From NCBI RefSeq assembly GCF_024868665.1, contig NC_079906.1:15325829-15389828 (forward strand): DNA of 64,000 bases, read 5' to 3'. The DNA comes from Triplophysa rosa (taxonomy: Eukaryota > Chordata > Actinopteri > Cypriniformes > Nemacheilidae). A program made the position numbers and the translations under genes. This document shows positions 1-11,224 of the stretch, piece after piece (the first letter of the stretch is position 1; every line of letters starts with the position of its first letter). Below the pieces are notes generated by a model. That model was given only the letters and a program-made list of their open reading frames with translations, had not been told where the DNA came from and did not search any database.

Positions 1-1237
1 GTGATTAGGTGTAAAACTGAGACACTGTTTTCAGCCCCAGGGGTCTTTTTGAGGACCGCCCTTAGATGCGGAAGATATTTCTTTGCATCTCAGCCAGGTA
101 ATCACGCTGCAGGTTTAGCACATGAGGGTCAGGCAGGTTACATGCAGCAGACGAAACTGTAATTAGAGCTCCAGTATCCCACAAGACCTTGGGTCGGGTA
201 CATGTGCAAAACCAAATTGGTATCCGTCCGTCGCTGGGCACATAGGTCACACTGCACTGTGACCAACATAGTCTGTTATTGGCAAAACTGCACACAAAGC
301 TCTAGAATAGGGGCTTTAATTTTATTATGCTGAAAGCTTTGCTTTAGCTCTGTCATCTGTGCTGCTAGCAGGAAGCGGTTTTATTCAAAATGTAAAAGGT
401 CAGATTTCTTTCAGCGTATATTAAAGTTAAACACAGAGCCTTGATGTTGGCTTTGAGGTCATGTAGACCTTGATGCTGAATAAGGATATTAGAAATGTTT
501 AATTAGAAAAGTGTCAAATTTTGATGCAGTATGGTGTGGAAACCATTAGAAAATGTTGAAAACGTTTTCCACTTTTGTTTTTTTGTCATTGCAGTAGTTT
601 ATGTAATCAGCAAATTAAACAATTTAAATAAAAAGTTAAATTGAAAAATTCTTAATTTACCAGGAATAAATGTTGTTTGATTATGTGCTTACCTTCCAAA
701 AAAAAACAATATACCTTACTTCATTAATTCCTCAGAAAATATTTAAATGAATATTCAGTTGGGTGGGTTTAGTACAACGGTTGTACATTATAACTCTCTC
801 TTTAACAGGTAAAAAAGCACGAACTACAGTATGTGTGCCAGTACAGTATGTGTTTTAAATGGCTAAGTTTAAGATCTTGCGTAAAGAATGCAAGTGACAT
901 CTACTGTAACTCAACTAATTCCTAGTGACTCCTAAACGAACAAAGTAAACTGTTTCTTTAATAGTTGGTATGCTTACTTTACTTTAATTACATTTTGCTC
1001 AAAAGCTATTATCTACTTCACAACTTTGTGCAAACCTGAATATGGGTAGTTGACAAATAAACTGTAAATGTGTCCTATGGTGTGACAGCAAAAATGTAGA
1101 AAGAAAAAACTAACAATGAAGATGAATATTTCTTATGTTATTTTGTATTATACATATTATTAATCATATAAAATATATTTTTAACAGTTTATTTTCTAAA
1201 TTTCTGATGTCACGTAATAGGACACATGTACAATATA
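1..1237. other. AT-rich non-coding stretch, nothing recognised
   Basis: No long reading frame, transposon end or RNA gene was recognised. The DNA is AT-rich with short A and T runs. The right edge is the TA dinucleotide that flanks the Tc1-type element starting at 1238. Confidence 0.5.
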
Positions 1238-2458
1238 CACTCACCTAAAGGATTATTAGGAACACCTGTTCAATTTCTCATTAATGCAATTATCTAATCA
1301 ACCAATCACATGGCAGTTGCTTCAATGCATTTAGGGGTGTGGTCCTGGTCAAGACAATCTCCTGAACTCCAAACTGAATGTCAGAATGGGAAAGAAAGGT
1401 GATTTAAGCAATTTTGAGCGTGGCATGGTTGTTGGTGCCAGACGGGCCGGTCTGAGTATTTCACAATCTGCTCAGTTACTGGGATTTTCACGCACAACCA
1501 TTTCTAGGGTTTACAAAGAATGGTGTGAAAAGGGAAAAACATCCAGTATGCGGCAGTCCTGTGGGCGAAAATGCCTTGTTGATGCTAGAGGTCAGAGGAG
1601 AATGGGCCGACTGATTCAAGCTGATAGAAGAGCAACTTTGACTGAAATAACCACTCGTTACAACCGAGGTATGCAGCAAAGCATTTGTGAAGCCACAACA
1701 CGCACAACCTTGAGGCAGATGGGCTACAACAGCAGAAGACCCCACCGGGTACCACTCATCTCCACTACAAATAGGAAAAAGAGGCTACAATTTGCACGAG
1801 CTCACCAAAATTGGACAGTTGAAGACTGGAAAAATGTTGCCTGGTCTGATGAGTCTCGATTTCTGTTGAGACATTCAAATGGTAGAGTCAGAATTTGGCG
1901 TAAACAGAATGAGAACATGGATCCATCATGCCTTGTTACCACTGTGCAGGCTGGTGGTGGTGGTGTAATGGTGTGGGGGATGTTTTCTTGGCACACTTTA
2001 GGCCCCTTAGTGCCAATTGGGCATCGTTTAAATGCCACGGCCTACCTGAGCATTGTTTCTGACCATGTCCATCCCTTTATGACCACCATGTACCCATCCT
2101 CTAATGGCTACTTCCAGCAGGATAATGCACCATGTCACAAAGCTCGAATCATTTCAAATTGGTTTCTTGAACATGACAATGAGTTCACTGTACTAGAATG
2201 GCCCCCACAGTCACCAGATCTCAACCCGATAGAACATCTTTGGGATGTGGTGGAACGGGAGCTTCGTGCCCTGGATGTGCATCCCACAAATCTCCATCAA
2301 CTGCAAGATGCTATCCTATCAATATGGGCCAACATTTCTAAAGAATGCTTTCAGCACCTTGTTGAATCAATGCCACGTAGAATTAAGGCAGTTCTGAAGG
2401 CGAAAGGGGGTCAAACACCGTATTAGTATGGTGTTCCTAATAATCCTTTAGGTGAGTG
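1238..2458 (+). mobile_element. Complete Tc1/mariner transposon, DD36E (Incomer-like) type
   Basis: The element is 1,221 bp. It is bounded by 29-bp TIRs that are perfect inverted copies (1238-1266 and 2430-2458), starting CACTCACCTAAAGG. Each end is followed by TA (1236-1237 and 2459-2460), the expected Tc1/mariner target duplication. The TIRs are short and single, unlike the roughly 200-bp IR/DR arms of the copy at 57540. Only 3 nt separate the transposase stop codon from the right TIR, and the leader is about 120 nt. A possible poly(A) signal AATAAA lies just outside at 2487-2492. The DD36E spacing and compact ends fit the family called Incomer; that name rests on recall of the family and not on a search. 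Perfect TIRs and an open reading frame imply a young insertion. Confidence 0.95.
1386..2426 (+). CDS. Tc1-type transposase, DD36E, full length (346 aa)
   Basis: This is a cut-and-paste transposase: it would act in the nucleus, bind the element's TIRs and move the element to TA targets. The frame is open for 346 residues, normal for Tc1-like enzymes (about 340). The start is chosen at MGKKGD, directly upstream of the first helix-turn-helix. Residues about 8-48 form that HTH (FERGMVV, LGFSRTTISRVY). A degenerate GRPR-like hook follows (CGRK, 59-62), and a second HTH spans about 70-115. Basic clusters RRPHR (117-121) and NRKKR (129-133) may serve nuclear import. The catalytic domain has D155 (WSDES), the glycine-rich GGGGVMVWG (190-198), D246 (QQDNAPCH) and E283 (NPIEHLW). 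Between D246 and E283 there are 36 residues, so DD36E and not the usual DD34E. All three catalytic residues are present and no frameshift or stop is seen. Transcription would depend on nearby host promoters, since none is evident in the element. Confidence 0.93.
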   Translation: MGKKGDLSNFERGMVVGARRAGLSISQSAQLLGFSRTTISRVYKEWCEKGKTSSMRQSCGRKCLVDARGQRRMGRLIQADRRATLTEITTRYNRGMQQSICEATTRTTLRQMGYNSRRPHRVPLISTTNRKKRLQFARAHQNWTVEDWKNVAWSDESRFLLRHSNGRVRIWRKQNENMDPSCLVTTVQAGGGGVMVWGMFSWHTLGPLVPIGHRLNATAYLSIVSDHVHPFMTTMYPSSNGYFQQDNAPCHKARIISNWFLEHDNEFTVLEWPPQSPDLNPIEHLWDVVERELRALDVHPTNLHQLQDAILSIWANISKECFQHLVESMPRRIKAVLKAKGGQTPY

Positions 2459-2460
2459 TA

Positions 2461-3736
2461 TATGTAAACTAGCCATATGCCATATAAATAAAGTTTGTCT
2501 AGAAATGAGATTTTCTAGGTTTTTCTGGCCCTATTAACACTGCTGCAGGATGTTGTAACTACCCAAACAGCATATTATTTTTCCGTTGATGGAAATGTAC
2601 AATTAACGATGTTATCTAATTCTGATTGAGTTAGCAACATGCATATCATCTGTAATCATTTGATAGTAGAGAAGAGTTATGACATAACAGATCTGGTGTC
2701 AGCTCACGATGTTGAATATATAGTACAAACAAATAGCGCTGGAGAGACAGGCTGAAACGCTAGAATGTGCACTCCTTACTAGACCACTAGGTCAGTGAGA
2801 ATAAATACTAATAATTTTATTTCCCACACTAGAAAATAATCCAGATGATCAGTCAGGGTATAACAAAAAACTGATAGGCATTGAGAATGATCTATCTCTC
2901 TCTCTCTTTCTGCTGGCACTCTAAAAAACACAACTTTACAGTACTCAACATCAACCAACCCCCTTTCAAATCTCCTCAATATTTTGCAATGCTATTCGGA
3001 GAATGACTTCTCTACCTACGCGTCCCTCTCTTTGATTTGTTCTTATAGGTTCTGTGGAGTCGTGAAAGGCACCCAGTGGAAAGTGGGGGGGGAGATGAAA
3101 CACTTTTATTCGTCCCTAAATCCTCCGAGAAATGAGAGAGGGTGAGATGTCACAGTGGGACTGTAATGAAGAGGGAGCGCTGAAACATGCTCCATTGGAT
3201 GAGTGTATACCTTCTTCATTGAGTGTATCTCCTTGGGGGAAATGGAGTGTGTAAGGAGGAGAAGACCTTGGAGAGTGGCGCACACACACAGGTTTCGGTC
3301 CCGAAGCGCGTTTGTTTACCCTTGGAGCTGTTACCTTTATGTGCCGTTGATGAAATAGAGATTTGAAGTCTGTTCTTTCACTGCTGTGAATGATCAGAAA
3401 TCTGATGGAGCTGAAGGCAAAGTCTTATTATGGGATGTACAGGTAGAGTGTAGTCCAGACAGGGAACAGCTGAATGATGCTTTCTTAGCAGAGAGAGGTT
3501 TAAAGTTTTGTAACACCGGCCAAACAGTTGTACAGGTAGCACAAGTATAAAACGTCTGTTATCATCTTCAAAAAACACAAATGTAGGACATCACATAAAT
3601 AGACTGGTTAAAAGCACTTAATAACACGTAAATGACATTAATATTATATACAAATGGATCCATTAGGGCCATATAAGTGTAAGATTACCCATTTACTTAT
3701 TGTTCTGTTTTGTCCATTTTCTACTATACAAAATAG
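2461..3736. other. Non-coding stretch with short CT-rich tract
   Basis: A short CT run lies near 2895-2912. Otherwise this is unique-looking sequence with no recognised gene or transposon end. The part from about 3010 to 3340 is less AT-rich than its surroundings and might be conserved non-coding DNA, but nothing in a single sequence can show that. Confidence 0.4.
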
Positions 3737-3792
3737 TCTCTCTCTCTCTCTCTCTCTCTCTCCTCTCTTCTCTCTTCTATCTCTCTCTCTCG
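3737..3792. repeat. (TC)n microsatellite, partly interrupted
   Basis: About 13 pure TC units (3737-3762) are followed by interrupted TC-rich DNA to 3792. The small open frames across it on both strands are low-complexity artefacts. Confidence 0.9.
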
Positions 3793-5160
3793 TATTTGGT
3801 AAACTGGATTTTTTTTTAAGTGCGGGGGCTCTTCCGTTGTTTTGCATGGTCGCATCTCTGCAAAAATATCACTCGTGTCGTAATTAATATTTTTAGTCGC
3901 AAATGTCGCAGTCTGGAGCCCTGCCTAAACCACTTTCATATTCAGTTCTAAAAATGCAACTTATGTTACAAATGATTTTTTGTTTTCAATTAGTTTGGTT
4001 GTTTTGTTCGTTTTTTTTTCAGTGTTTCATACTCAAGAATCATTTCATCAATCATTTGGGTAAATCAGTTTTATATACAGCTGACTACATAGTGTCTAAC
4101 CCATTAACATAAAAAATAAATAAGTTGGTGCTGTCACACAGATTGTCAAAACAAAGTAGCTCCAGGCTTTGTCCCACATTTATACAATCTGTCCCCGACC
4201 CTACCACACCACTAAATTCGCTCTGCAGTCAGGAGGGAGTATAGGGAAACCGCTTTAAAGAGAGAAAGACAGAAGGTGTGTAGGGTGGATGAAAAGATGG
4301 CTTTTGGCTGTCACAAGACTGGCAGATAGAAAGCCTCTGGCTTACCTCACCTCTCTCCCACGATGCATAGCGGCTGACAGTCTTCTTTGGAGATACAGGA
4401 GGCTGTTTTCAGTCTACAAGTCAGAGAATATTGACACTCACTAATGTCATCTGCCAGCATGCCACAGGCTACATGTAGGATCAGCTGTTCTTCAATATCC
4501 AGTGCTGACTTGAGTTCATTTCTTACTTTCTGCATTTTGCTCGTTTTACATTGTTCTACTTTTTATGCTGTTGTCTTCTTTTTTGCTTTTTCTTATTTCT
4601 GCATTTCTTTTCTTTATGCATTTTATTCTTTATGCATTTCTGCATCATTGCATTCAACTGATACAATATATTGCTATGTATTTCGATACGATACAAATTT
4701 GCGATATATTGCAACATGCTGTGCACCACCAGGGGTTTTCTGTAACGATAAGTGTAAAAACATCCCTTACCTCTGCATGTGGCCATGATGTGCGATGCAT
4801 GGACCTTTAGATCAGAGGTTTGGGTTCTCAAACTGTGGATTGCACCCCTCAAGTTGGTAGCACAGGGGAATAAGGTGGCTCACGCAAGTCACCTGGCTGT
4901 TGTTGTGCATTACAGTTAAAACACTGAACATGGGCAGTATAAAATCTCTGATTCATCCGTGCTGTAAATGCGCTGCTGTCACATCCGTGAAAGCACAATA
5001 AATGTCATTGTTACTTTTCTTAATAAACTTTCTGTCTAATGCACTGCAGTAGCCAAGTGACTTGAGTCATGACTTGCGAAGCCTACAAACAGCATTATTT
5101 TATAGAACTCATTACTCCATGACTTATTTTGAAAACCAAAGCACACCCACAAATCAGCTC
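3793..5160. other. Non-coding stretch, nothing recognised
   Basis: AT-rich sequence with T-rich runs near 4010 and 4560-4640. Reading frames near 4444-4852 occur on both strands, are rich in Phe, Cys and Ser, and have no recognisable domain, so they are not called as genes. Confidence 0.4.
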
Positions 5161-5173
5161 TGAGAGCTCCAAG

Positions 5174-5433
5174 CATTCTTATCGTCGCTGTCGGGTGGAA
5201 TCCTCGTATCTCCAAAACCATTATTTTTCAGGAAGTTAAAAAAACTGCATATTTTTTGAGTTATTGAACATTGTATCGTTAAAGTTGGTATTATACCTTA
5301 TATTGCTATCATATACTGTTGTGTACCAACATTAACACAACATTTCCCCAAAACCATGTTTAATCAGAGATACAAGGTTTATAACTTGAGAGCAGGGAGA
5401 TACGAGATTACGCTGTCATTGATAAGAATGGTA
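5174..5433. repeat. Imperfect inverted repeat, old DNA-transposon relic
   Basis: Positions 5174-5211 (CATTCTTATC ... CTCGTATCTCC) are matched in inverted orientation by 5395-5433 (GGAGATACGAG ... GATAAGAATG). The arms keep their outer blocks, but the middle has diverged. This looks like the remains of a palindromic element; the family was not identified. Confidence 0.45.
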
Positions 5434-5470
5434 CGGACACAGACGTCGCTGCTGCCAGCAGTGTTCATCA

Positions 5471-5835
5471 AAGTCTGCAGTCACGTTGAGCCTTTTGACA
5501 AGAGACGAGGCTTTAAGAGCTAATGAAAGCTAATGATTGTGGTTACATACATCTTCCTAAACTCTATTATAAACGTTAGAGCTATGAGTGATGCAATACC
5601 AAAATAAAACGTTAAACAGGCTGTCTAATATAGGCGGAAATTAATCTGCACGCAAATAAAGTCGGCAGTCGCGTTGAGCCTCTTGACAAGAGAAAAGGCT
5701 TCAATTGTTAACCAAAGCTAACGACTGTGACATCTTCCTAAACTCTATTTTAAAGGTTTAAGAACTATAAGTGATGTAATACAAAAAACGATGATCTGAC
5801 TAGGCTGTCTAATAGGCGGAAATTAGCCGAATCTG
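5471..5835 (+). repeat. Diverged tandem duplication, about 188-bp unit
   Basis: Two successive copies start at 5471 and 5659. Both contain a GTTGAGCC...TTGACAAGAGA block, then CATCTTCCTAAACTCTATT, then CTGTCTAATA followed by AGGCGGAAATTA. The spacing of matching blocks is close to 188 bp and the copies differ by substitutions and small indels, so the duplication is not recent. The function is unknown; it may be internal structure of a transposon. Confidence 0.75.
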
Positions 5836-6414
5836 CTTGCAAACTTACCTTCGTGGCTCACGGACTTTCTTCTGCACCGAAGCATTACAGCTATCGATTT
5901 TTAACAAAACAGACCTACTAAAATGTATCTAACCTAACTATTTTCACTCATTATTGTCTAAAAAAGTTTCAATCAGGAGACGTAATGCCGAGAAGCTCCC
6001 ACGGAGTGAAGAAGAGGTGGAGTTACGAGACTTCTCAGACAGCTGAAGTGTCCAATGGAGTTAAGAGATTTGCTCTCAAGCTATTTTCAACACATTAGAT
6101 TGGTTAATAATTTGTAAAAATTACAGACCCACATGGGGACTGACCAATAGCATCGATTTGTGAAAAAATATGAAATTGACCAAATTTCAAACGAGTATGA
6201 TAATCTCAATGTGAGAGAGGAAAAGACGGGGACACGTTGAGCTTAACTGCCATAGGAATGGGTTGAAAACGCCAATGGAAATAACGTTACAAAGTGAGTC
6301 GAAGACACCGCTTGACTGCCTGAACGAGAGAGCTTACTGAAACGAAAGGGTTGGCTCGTGTCGTGTGACGTGGGTCGCCAGTAGCAAACAATGGAGCACA
6401 CTCTGCTGGACAAA
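5836..6414. other. Non-coding stretch next to repeat relics
   Basis: No reading frame of interest. The sequence from 5990 to 6240 has the uneven composition of an old repeat, but no clear ends were found. Confidence 0.35.
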
Positions 6415-6560
6415 CTAAATAAATAAATCAAATCAAAATCAAATCCCTTTATGGTCACTCAACCATATACACAAGTGCAACAGTAGGTGAAAAACTTGGG
6501 TGCAGTTCCGACCAACGTGGCAGTATGACAAATTACAAGTAACAAACAATTACAATACTT
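6415..6560 (-). mobile_element. LINE 3' tail fragment, antisense (probable)
   Basis: The run AAATAAATCAAATCAAAAT precedes CCCTTTATGGTCAC. Read on the minus strand, this is a 3' end closing in TTTGATTT-type short repeats. That is the usual form of L2/CR1-like LINE tails in fish. Downstream (6475-6550) it continues as unique-looking sequence I recall as a common cyprinid repeat. There is no coding part; it is a 5'-truncated copy. The family name is inference. Confidence 0.45.
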
Positions 6561-7347
6561 TATAGTAGACATTTCTTGTACACATTTACACAGTAAACAT
6601 TTCTGTACAAGTGTTAGACCATAATATAACGAATGACACATCATTTGCATGTAGCTACACAGCAGCAATGTACACACACAATGTGCATTGTAAATTCTTG
6701 TAAATACACCATTTACAAGAATTGTATCTGTGTTACATGTTCTGCAATAAAATCATATCGGCGTCAAATCGGCGGCATACGCCGATGCTGATATTTCTGC
6801 GACCTGCTCATATCGGCTGATAAAATCAGCCAAGCTATAAATCTTTTGGGCTCTAATGCATACAGTATAGCCTATGGGTAACACTGACTTTGTAGGTTCT
6901 TGTACTTCAGTAATCTTATAGTTTTTCTTGTTGCCTTGCGCCACTAGAATCATGTCTTGCATTTGTCCTTTCACTGTACAATCTGTGAGATTGAGCCAAA
7001 TAGCCACGTGCACGGTCAGTGCAGAGACAGCTCTCCCACCGCTGGAGAGGGGAACTCAGCAGAGACGAGTAATTAGGGCCGTGGCAGAAGTCCAGACTCT
7101 CCATGCCACAATGTGTGTGTATTTGTGGAACACATCTCGCATCTCACAACAATGGCGATGAGAATCTAATAATGGAGGGGCTAACAAGAGACAGCAGAAA
7201 GCCACCCACTGGTCTGAAATCCTTATCTGTACCACTGTACGTTCACCGACAAATATCTTTTGATTAGTCGGGATTGTGTCATGTCGCACAGCGGTTGTGC
7301 TTTCAGTGTAGACATACAAATTGCTTGTCTCTGGAAACCTGTCGCCT
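6561..7347. other. Non-coding stretch with hAT-like terminal motifs
   Basis: Around 6755-6840 there are repeated TATCGGC / AATCGGCGG / CGCCGATG motifs. I associate these with the ends of hAT-type elements in fish, but no full pair of TIRs was found. The rest is unassigned. Confidence 0.3.
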
Positions 7348-7383
7348 AGTCTGGACACCGGGTAATAAATGGGTGATATTGAC
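7348..7383 (+). repeat. 36-bp direct repeat, copy 1 (outside TTAA element)
   Basis: A perfect 36-bp match to 7837-7872, starting AGTCTGGACACCGGGTAATA. The flanks of the two copies are unrelated. This copy lies outside the TTAA-flanked element that begins at 7528; the other lies inside it. Confidence 0.9.
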
Positions 7384-7527
7384 GCCTTGTTGTGTTCCGG
7401 CCCTTGTGGCTTTAGGGGGGCGTGGCAGTAATAATTAAAATGGGCTTTAGAGAGCTGAGAGAGGAGTCTCAAAGTCGCGCACTTTATTAATGCAGCAAAC
7501 GCGTCGGCAGTTTGTGGAGCCTTTTAA

Positions 7528-8402
7528 AGGTGCAGTGAACTAGTACCACAATTTTAACCCGAGCTTTTGTTATTCAAGCGAACATCCTGTAAGTGTCAGA
7601 CCTGAAAACGCCCTTGTTACTGAAATAACAACTGTTATTGACACGAGGCTCAGCGAACGGCAGTTCTACCAGAGAGACTCGGGGAGATGATATCGTGAAT
7701 CAATAGAAGTTATTGAACAATAGACTTGATAAAACAATAAGATAGAAGACTTTGGCGTAGGCCCCATCCGTAGCTTGAATCTGAAGGGTTGAAGATTCTT
7801 GCCATTGCTGCCTGTAAGTAGGCAGGGGCGGAGCCAAGTCTGGACACCGGGTAATAAATGGGTGATATTGACTTTTGAAGTGTTTTGATATTATTTCTGG
7901 TGCTGGGTCATTTTGGCCGGGAGTCTACCGTTTATTTATCATGAAAACTATAACATTTGAGACCCGCGATCGCGGTGATCTTCTGTCCGGTTCGCGGGTC
8001 TTAAATGCTGACATGTACGGTCGTATATTATTAAACACCATACAACTATAGGCTATACAAATTATACACAAAGCCTTGCCATCACATCCGGGAAATAAGT
8101 CCGTAGATTTGAGTAAAATCAAGTAACGTAACGTTACATGTCTAACCAAATTCACAAAAGGCTCCAACTAAGTCAACTACGCAAGCTGCTATCCAATCAT
8201 AGCAGTGGGTGTTTACTTCCAAGTCTTCTATGCGGCCCGCCCTTAAAAACCGAGCGTTTCTCCAGCCGGCCTCAAAACCAGGGTAGAAAATAGTCTATTA
8301 CTTATTGATTTGGATGTTTTCAAATGTAAAAACCACACGAACGTCATAAGTAGACATCAGACAATAGTATAAAACAATAAAAACGGCCAGTTCACTGCAC
8401 CT
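7528..8402. mobile_element. TTAA-flanked non-autonomous DNA transposon (875 bp)
   Basis: The ends are a perfect 14-bp inverted repeat, AGGTGCAGTGAACT at 7528-7541 and its complement at 8389-8402. TTAA flanks both sides (7524-7527 and 8403-8406). TTAA targets are typical of the piggyBac and Kolobok superfamilies. There is no transposase: the interior frames are short and lack domains. One copy of a 36-bp repeat is carried inside. Mobilisation would need a transposase supplied from elsewhere. Which superfamily it belongs to cannot be told from these ends alone. Confidence 0.75.
7837..7872 (+). repeat. 36-bp direct repeat, copy 2 (inside TTAA element)
   Basis: Identical to 7348-7383, offset by 489 bp. 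The perfect identity suggests a recent copying event or selection, although the surrounding sequences do not match. Confidence 0.9.
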
Positions 8403-8406
8403 TTAA

Positions 8407-8704
8407 AGCACAGAACTTGCCGTGCCGGAATAAATTTCTGAATGAAAGCGTCTTTGCCGGTTGGTAACTTGTACTTCAGACTGGAGCGGGCGGTCTGACA
8501 GTAGTCTCGCCACTCGCGACGTCGTTTGACATCATACAGTGGTCGCGTGCACACAGTTCCCTGTACTAAACAACTTGTCAAGGTGTGTTCTGTGCATCCC
8601 GGCCATGAGTGCACCTTTTGAGAGAACAGTCAGCTTTTGTGGGCGGAGTTTGGAGGAGAGACGTGAACTGAAATGGTTGTCAGTCAGAATTGCTTGCATG
8701 GACG
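8407..8704. other. Non-coding stretch right of the TTAA element
   Basis: Moderately GC-rich sequence with several CG dinucleotides (8490-8540). No gene or transposon end was recognised. Confidence 0.35.
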
Positions 8705-8775
8705 TTTTTTTTCTTTAAATCATTTTGCAGTGTAGCCTATTAGACTACACTGCAACATGATTTAAAGAAAAAAAA
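8705..8775. repeat. Near-perfect 31-bp hairpin with 9-nt loop
   Basis: The left arm 8705-8735 ends CAGTGTAG. The right arm 8745-8775 begins CTACACTG and is its complement with a single mismatch over 31 positions. The loop is 8736-8744. As RNA it would form a long stem, ending in an A/T run at the base. It may be a minimal palindromic transposon remnant or a fold-back; no known small RNA is recognised. Confidence 0.85.
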
Positions 8776-11220
8776 AGACCCAACAGTTTTCGTTTATTCA
8801 TATTTTTAGCTTTTAATGTTGGATGACACTTTTTAATGAAGTGTTTTGTTGTAGGGGTACAGAGTAGCTACAGTACATTCTTTCAGCAGTCAGTTATAGG
8901 CCTAGGCTATTCAAGAAGGGAGAGGGCTCAATTTTTTGTTTTAATTTAGCTTACTTGTTTTGCTAAATTTTATATTAAGTTATATTGTTATATTAAAAAG
9001 CAAGACAAAATATAAAAAGCACATTTTGACCATTGGCAAATTGGCTAAATAAATAGAAGAAATGCGAAAAGTCATCTTCGGTTTTCGGCCTTAGGCCAAG
9101 TGTTTCATTTTTATTCGGCTTCGGCCAAGAATTTTCATTTCGGTGCATAGTACACAGCAAAACCCTATTAGCAAAAGATTATGGTTGTAAGACATTTCTA
9201 GGTTGTTCTGGGTGCTAACTGGCCAAAATGCAATTCTTATAAGATTTTGTTGCAGATAAAATACAGCCAGGCTGACAATTCAGAACACAAAGAAGTTATG
9301 CAACACTGCTGTTATTACGGTTTTGTCTCTTCAACCTCTTCAACCTCTTGAAATCAGATTAATCTCGAACAATCACCTGCGTGTGGTACCCCTGCATGTG
9401 GCCCGATGCCATAACAGTATCACACAGAGCCACAAATGCAATTTGCGGGTGATGGAGAGATTTGAGACATACGTGGAAATCTTAGCTCCAGGCCAAAGGA
9501 GTATAGTGGAGTTGGGAGGCGAGGCTGGTATCCATAAGTATTTGCTATTTCGTTTTATGATTCCCTATGGAGGTGTATAAAAGAAAGCAGAAGAATAGAA
9601 GGAAGCAAAACAAATAAAGAGAGATGCAGAGATATCGTATCGACTCTGCAGGGGCACATTATAGAAATGAGTAAACTTATTCTCGTTATGAAAACAACAG
9701 CCTATAAAGAGACGGACAGAACAAGAGAAAGAAAAGCATAAAAATAGAATGGGGGAATTATTGTACTAGGTGATGTAAGGGGCATCTTTAATTCATTCTT
9801 AAACAGCAAATCCGCTAATTGGTCTTGTTAGTCGATAGTCTAAAAGTCATTCAGTCCAGAATTCTTTAATACAATTCCATCAAGTGACATTTTAATAGCC
9901 TCAATTAAAGAAAGTTTTCTTGTAATGAAAAGAAATCCCTTCGTTTCGACATGATGAATGAAATAGCGGGACAAAAGGCCCTGTTTCTACCATTCTTTCC
10001 TCAACTGCTTGCTCATTTCAGGGACAGACTGTTTTTTGAACATGAGGCTTCATAAGGACATCCATAAAACCATACAATGCTCTCTCTCCCTCTCTTTCTC
10101 TCACTTTCAGCGATTCTTAAAGTTACACTTACCTTTAAGAAGTTTAAGCACATATGAACAAAACCACACAAACAGAAGCAGTAATCACCCATTTTGTGCT
10201 AGCCTATCATGTCACGGGTTGGGACTTTCATCCTCTGCACGAAGGGAAACAATACCATTTTCCTTTGCACGTTCGCAGCATCCAATTAAAGCTCCTCCAT
10301 TACACACACACCGTCTCTCAAGCTCAGTCACATTCAAAGAGCACCATTTGCATCAACTGCTCATGAACTTCATCAGCTACCAGATGTTTATATCCTCATA
10401 GAGACCATAAATCACAGGCATGTATTCTGAAATGAAGTTATTTTCTCTTAGCTTTTACATTGTGTCTTTGTGCCTAATCCTGCATTCTCATAAAGGCAGA
10501 TGTTGCCTGCAATAACCCTCATCTCCATCCACTGGAAGTCACATTCGTGGTAGGCTGATGTTGGCATAGCAACAGTGGAACTGAAGATATTCCGCTTCAA
10601 TTGTTTTATTACCCGGACTTCCCTCGGCAGGCTCTTCACAAGCCTGATGGTGACAACAATAATGAAGTTTGAAGAGAGATTCAAACTTTAGGTAATAGAG
10701 AAAAGTGCTTATGTTAATCATGGTTTAGCCAGTTTCTTGAAGCAGGGTAAGGTGTAGAGCGTGTTGTCTTTCATATTTTAATATTGTGATCCCATTTAAC
10801 ATGATTAAATGGCAAACAAGCTCAGGTTAGATCTTTACCGTCATTAAATTATGGTGGCGTTATGTGACACTCACAGTGTATCTGCTTTGCTTAAATGTTT
10901 CCTCAGTAGACTACATCAAATTGAATCTTCTTGTCTGGAGATGAGCAGTTAAAGTCTTCTAAGTGTAGTGCGCTCTTTAAAAGCGTGAATTATGGGTTAA
11001 GCAATAAATGGACTTTTAATGGTTTTATGTTCTAAGTGCTAATGAAGGAACTGCTTGAAAAAGTTTTAGGAATCCATGCGCTTACACTTAGCAACTGTTG
11101 TGCACGTCTGTTTGCTTGCATGTGTGCACTTGTGTGCGCATGTGTTTGTGAGAAAAAGTTTTATACCATCAGTGTAATGACTAAGTGAAAAAAGCTAGTA
11201 CATTTTGGCCGGTCCTCACT
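8776..11220. other. Long non-coding stretch with hAT-like terminal relic
   Basis: At 9070-9150 there is a TTCGGTTTTCGGCC ... TTCATTTCGGTGCAT segment that resembles termini of fish hAT elements. The remainder (9160-11220) shows CT-rich tracts near 10080 and scattered short frames. No gene, RNA or clear transposon boundary was recognised. Confidence 0.35.
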
Positions 11221-11224
11221 TTAA

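Noticed and set aside
1488..2038. Minus-strand reading frames inside the first transposase gene
   Set aside because: They are opposite-strand shadows of the transposase frame, with no domain of their own.
3654..3887. Ser/Leu repeat proteins predicted across CT tracts (also 49401-49682)
   Set aside because: Pure translations of dinucleotide repeats.
4444..4852. Open frames of 81-114 codons on both strands
   Set aside because: Composition is biased to Phe, Cys and Ser or to Lys, as expected from T-rich DNA. They overlap each other in several frames and lack any recognised domain.
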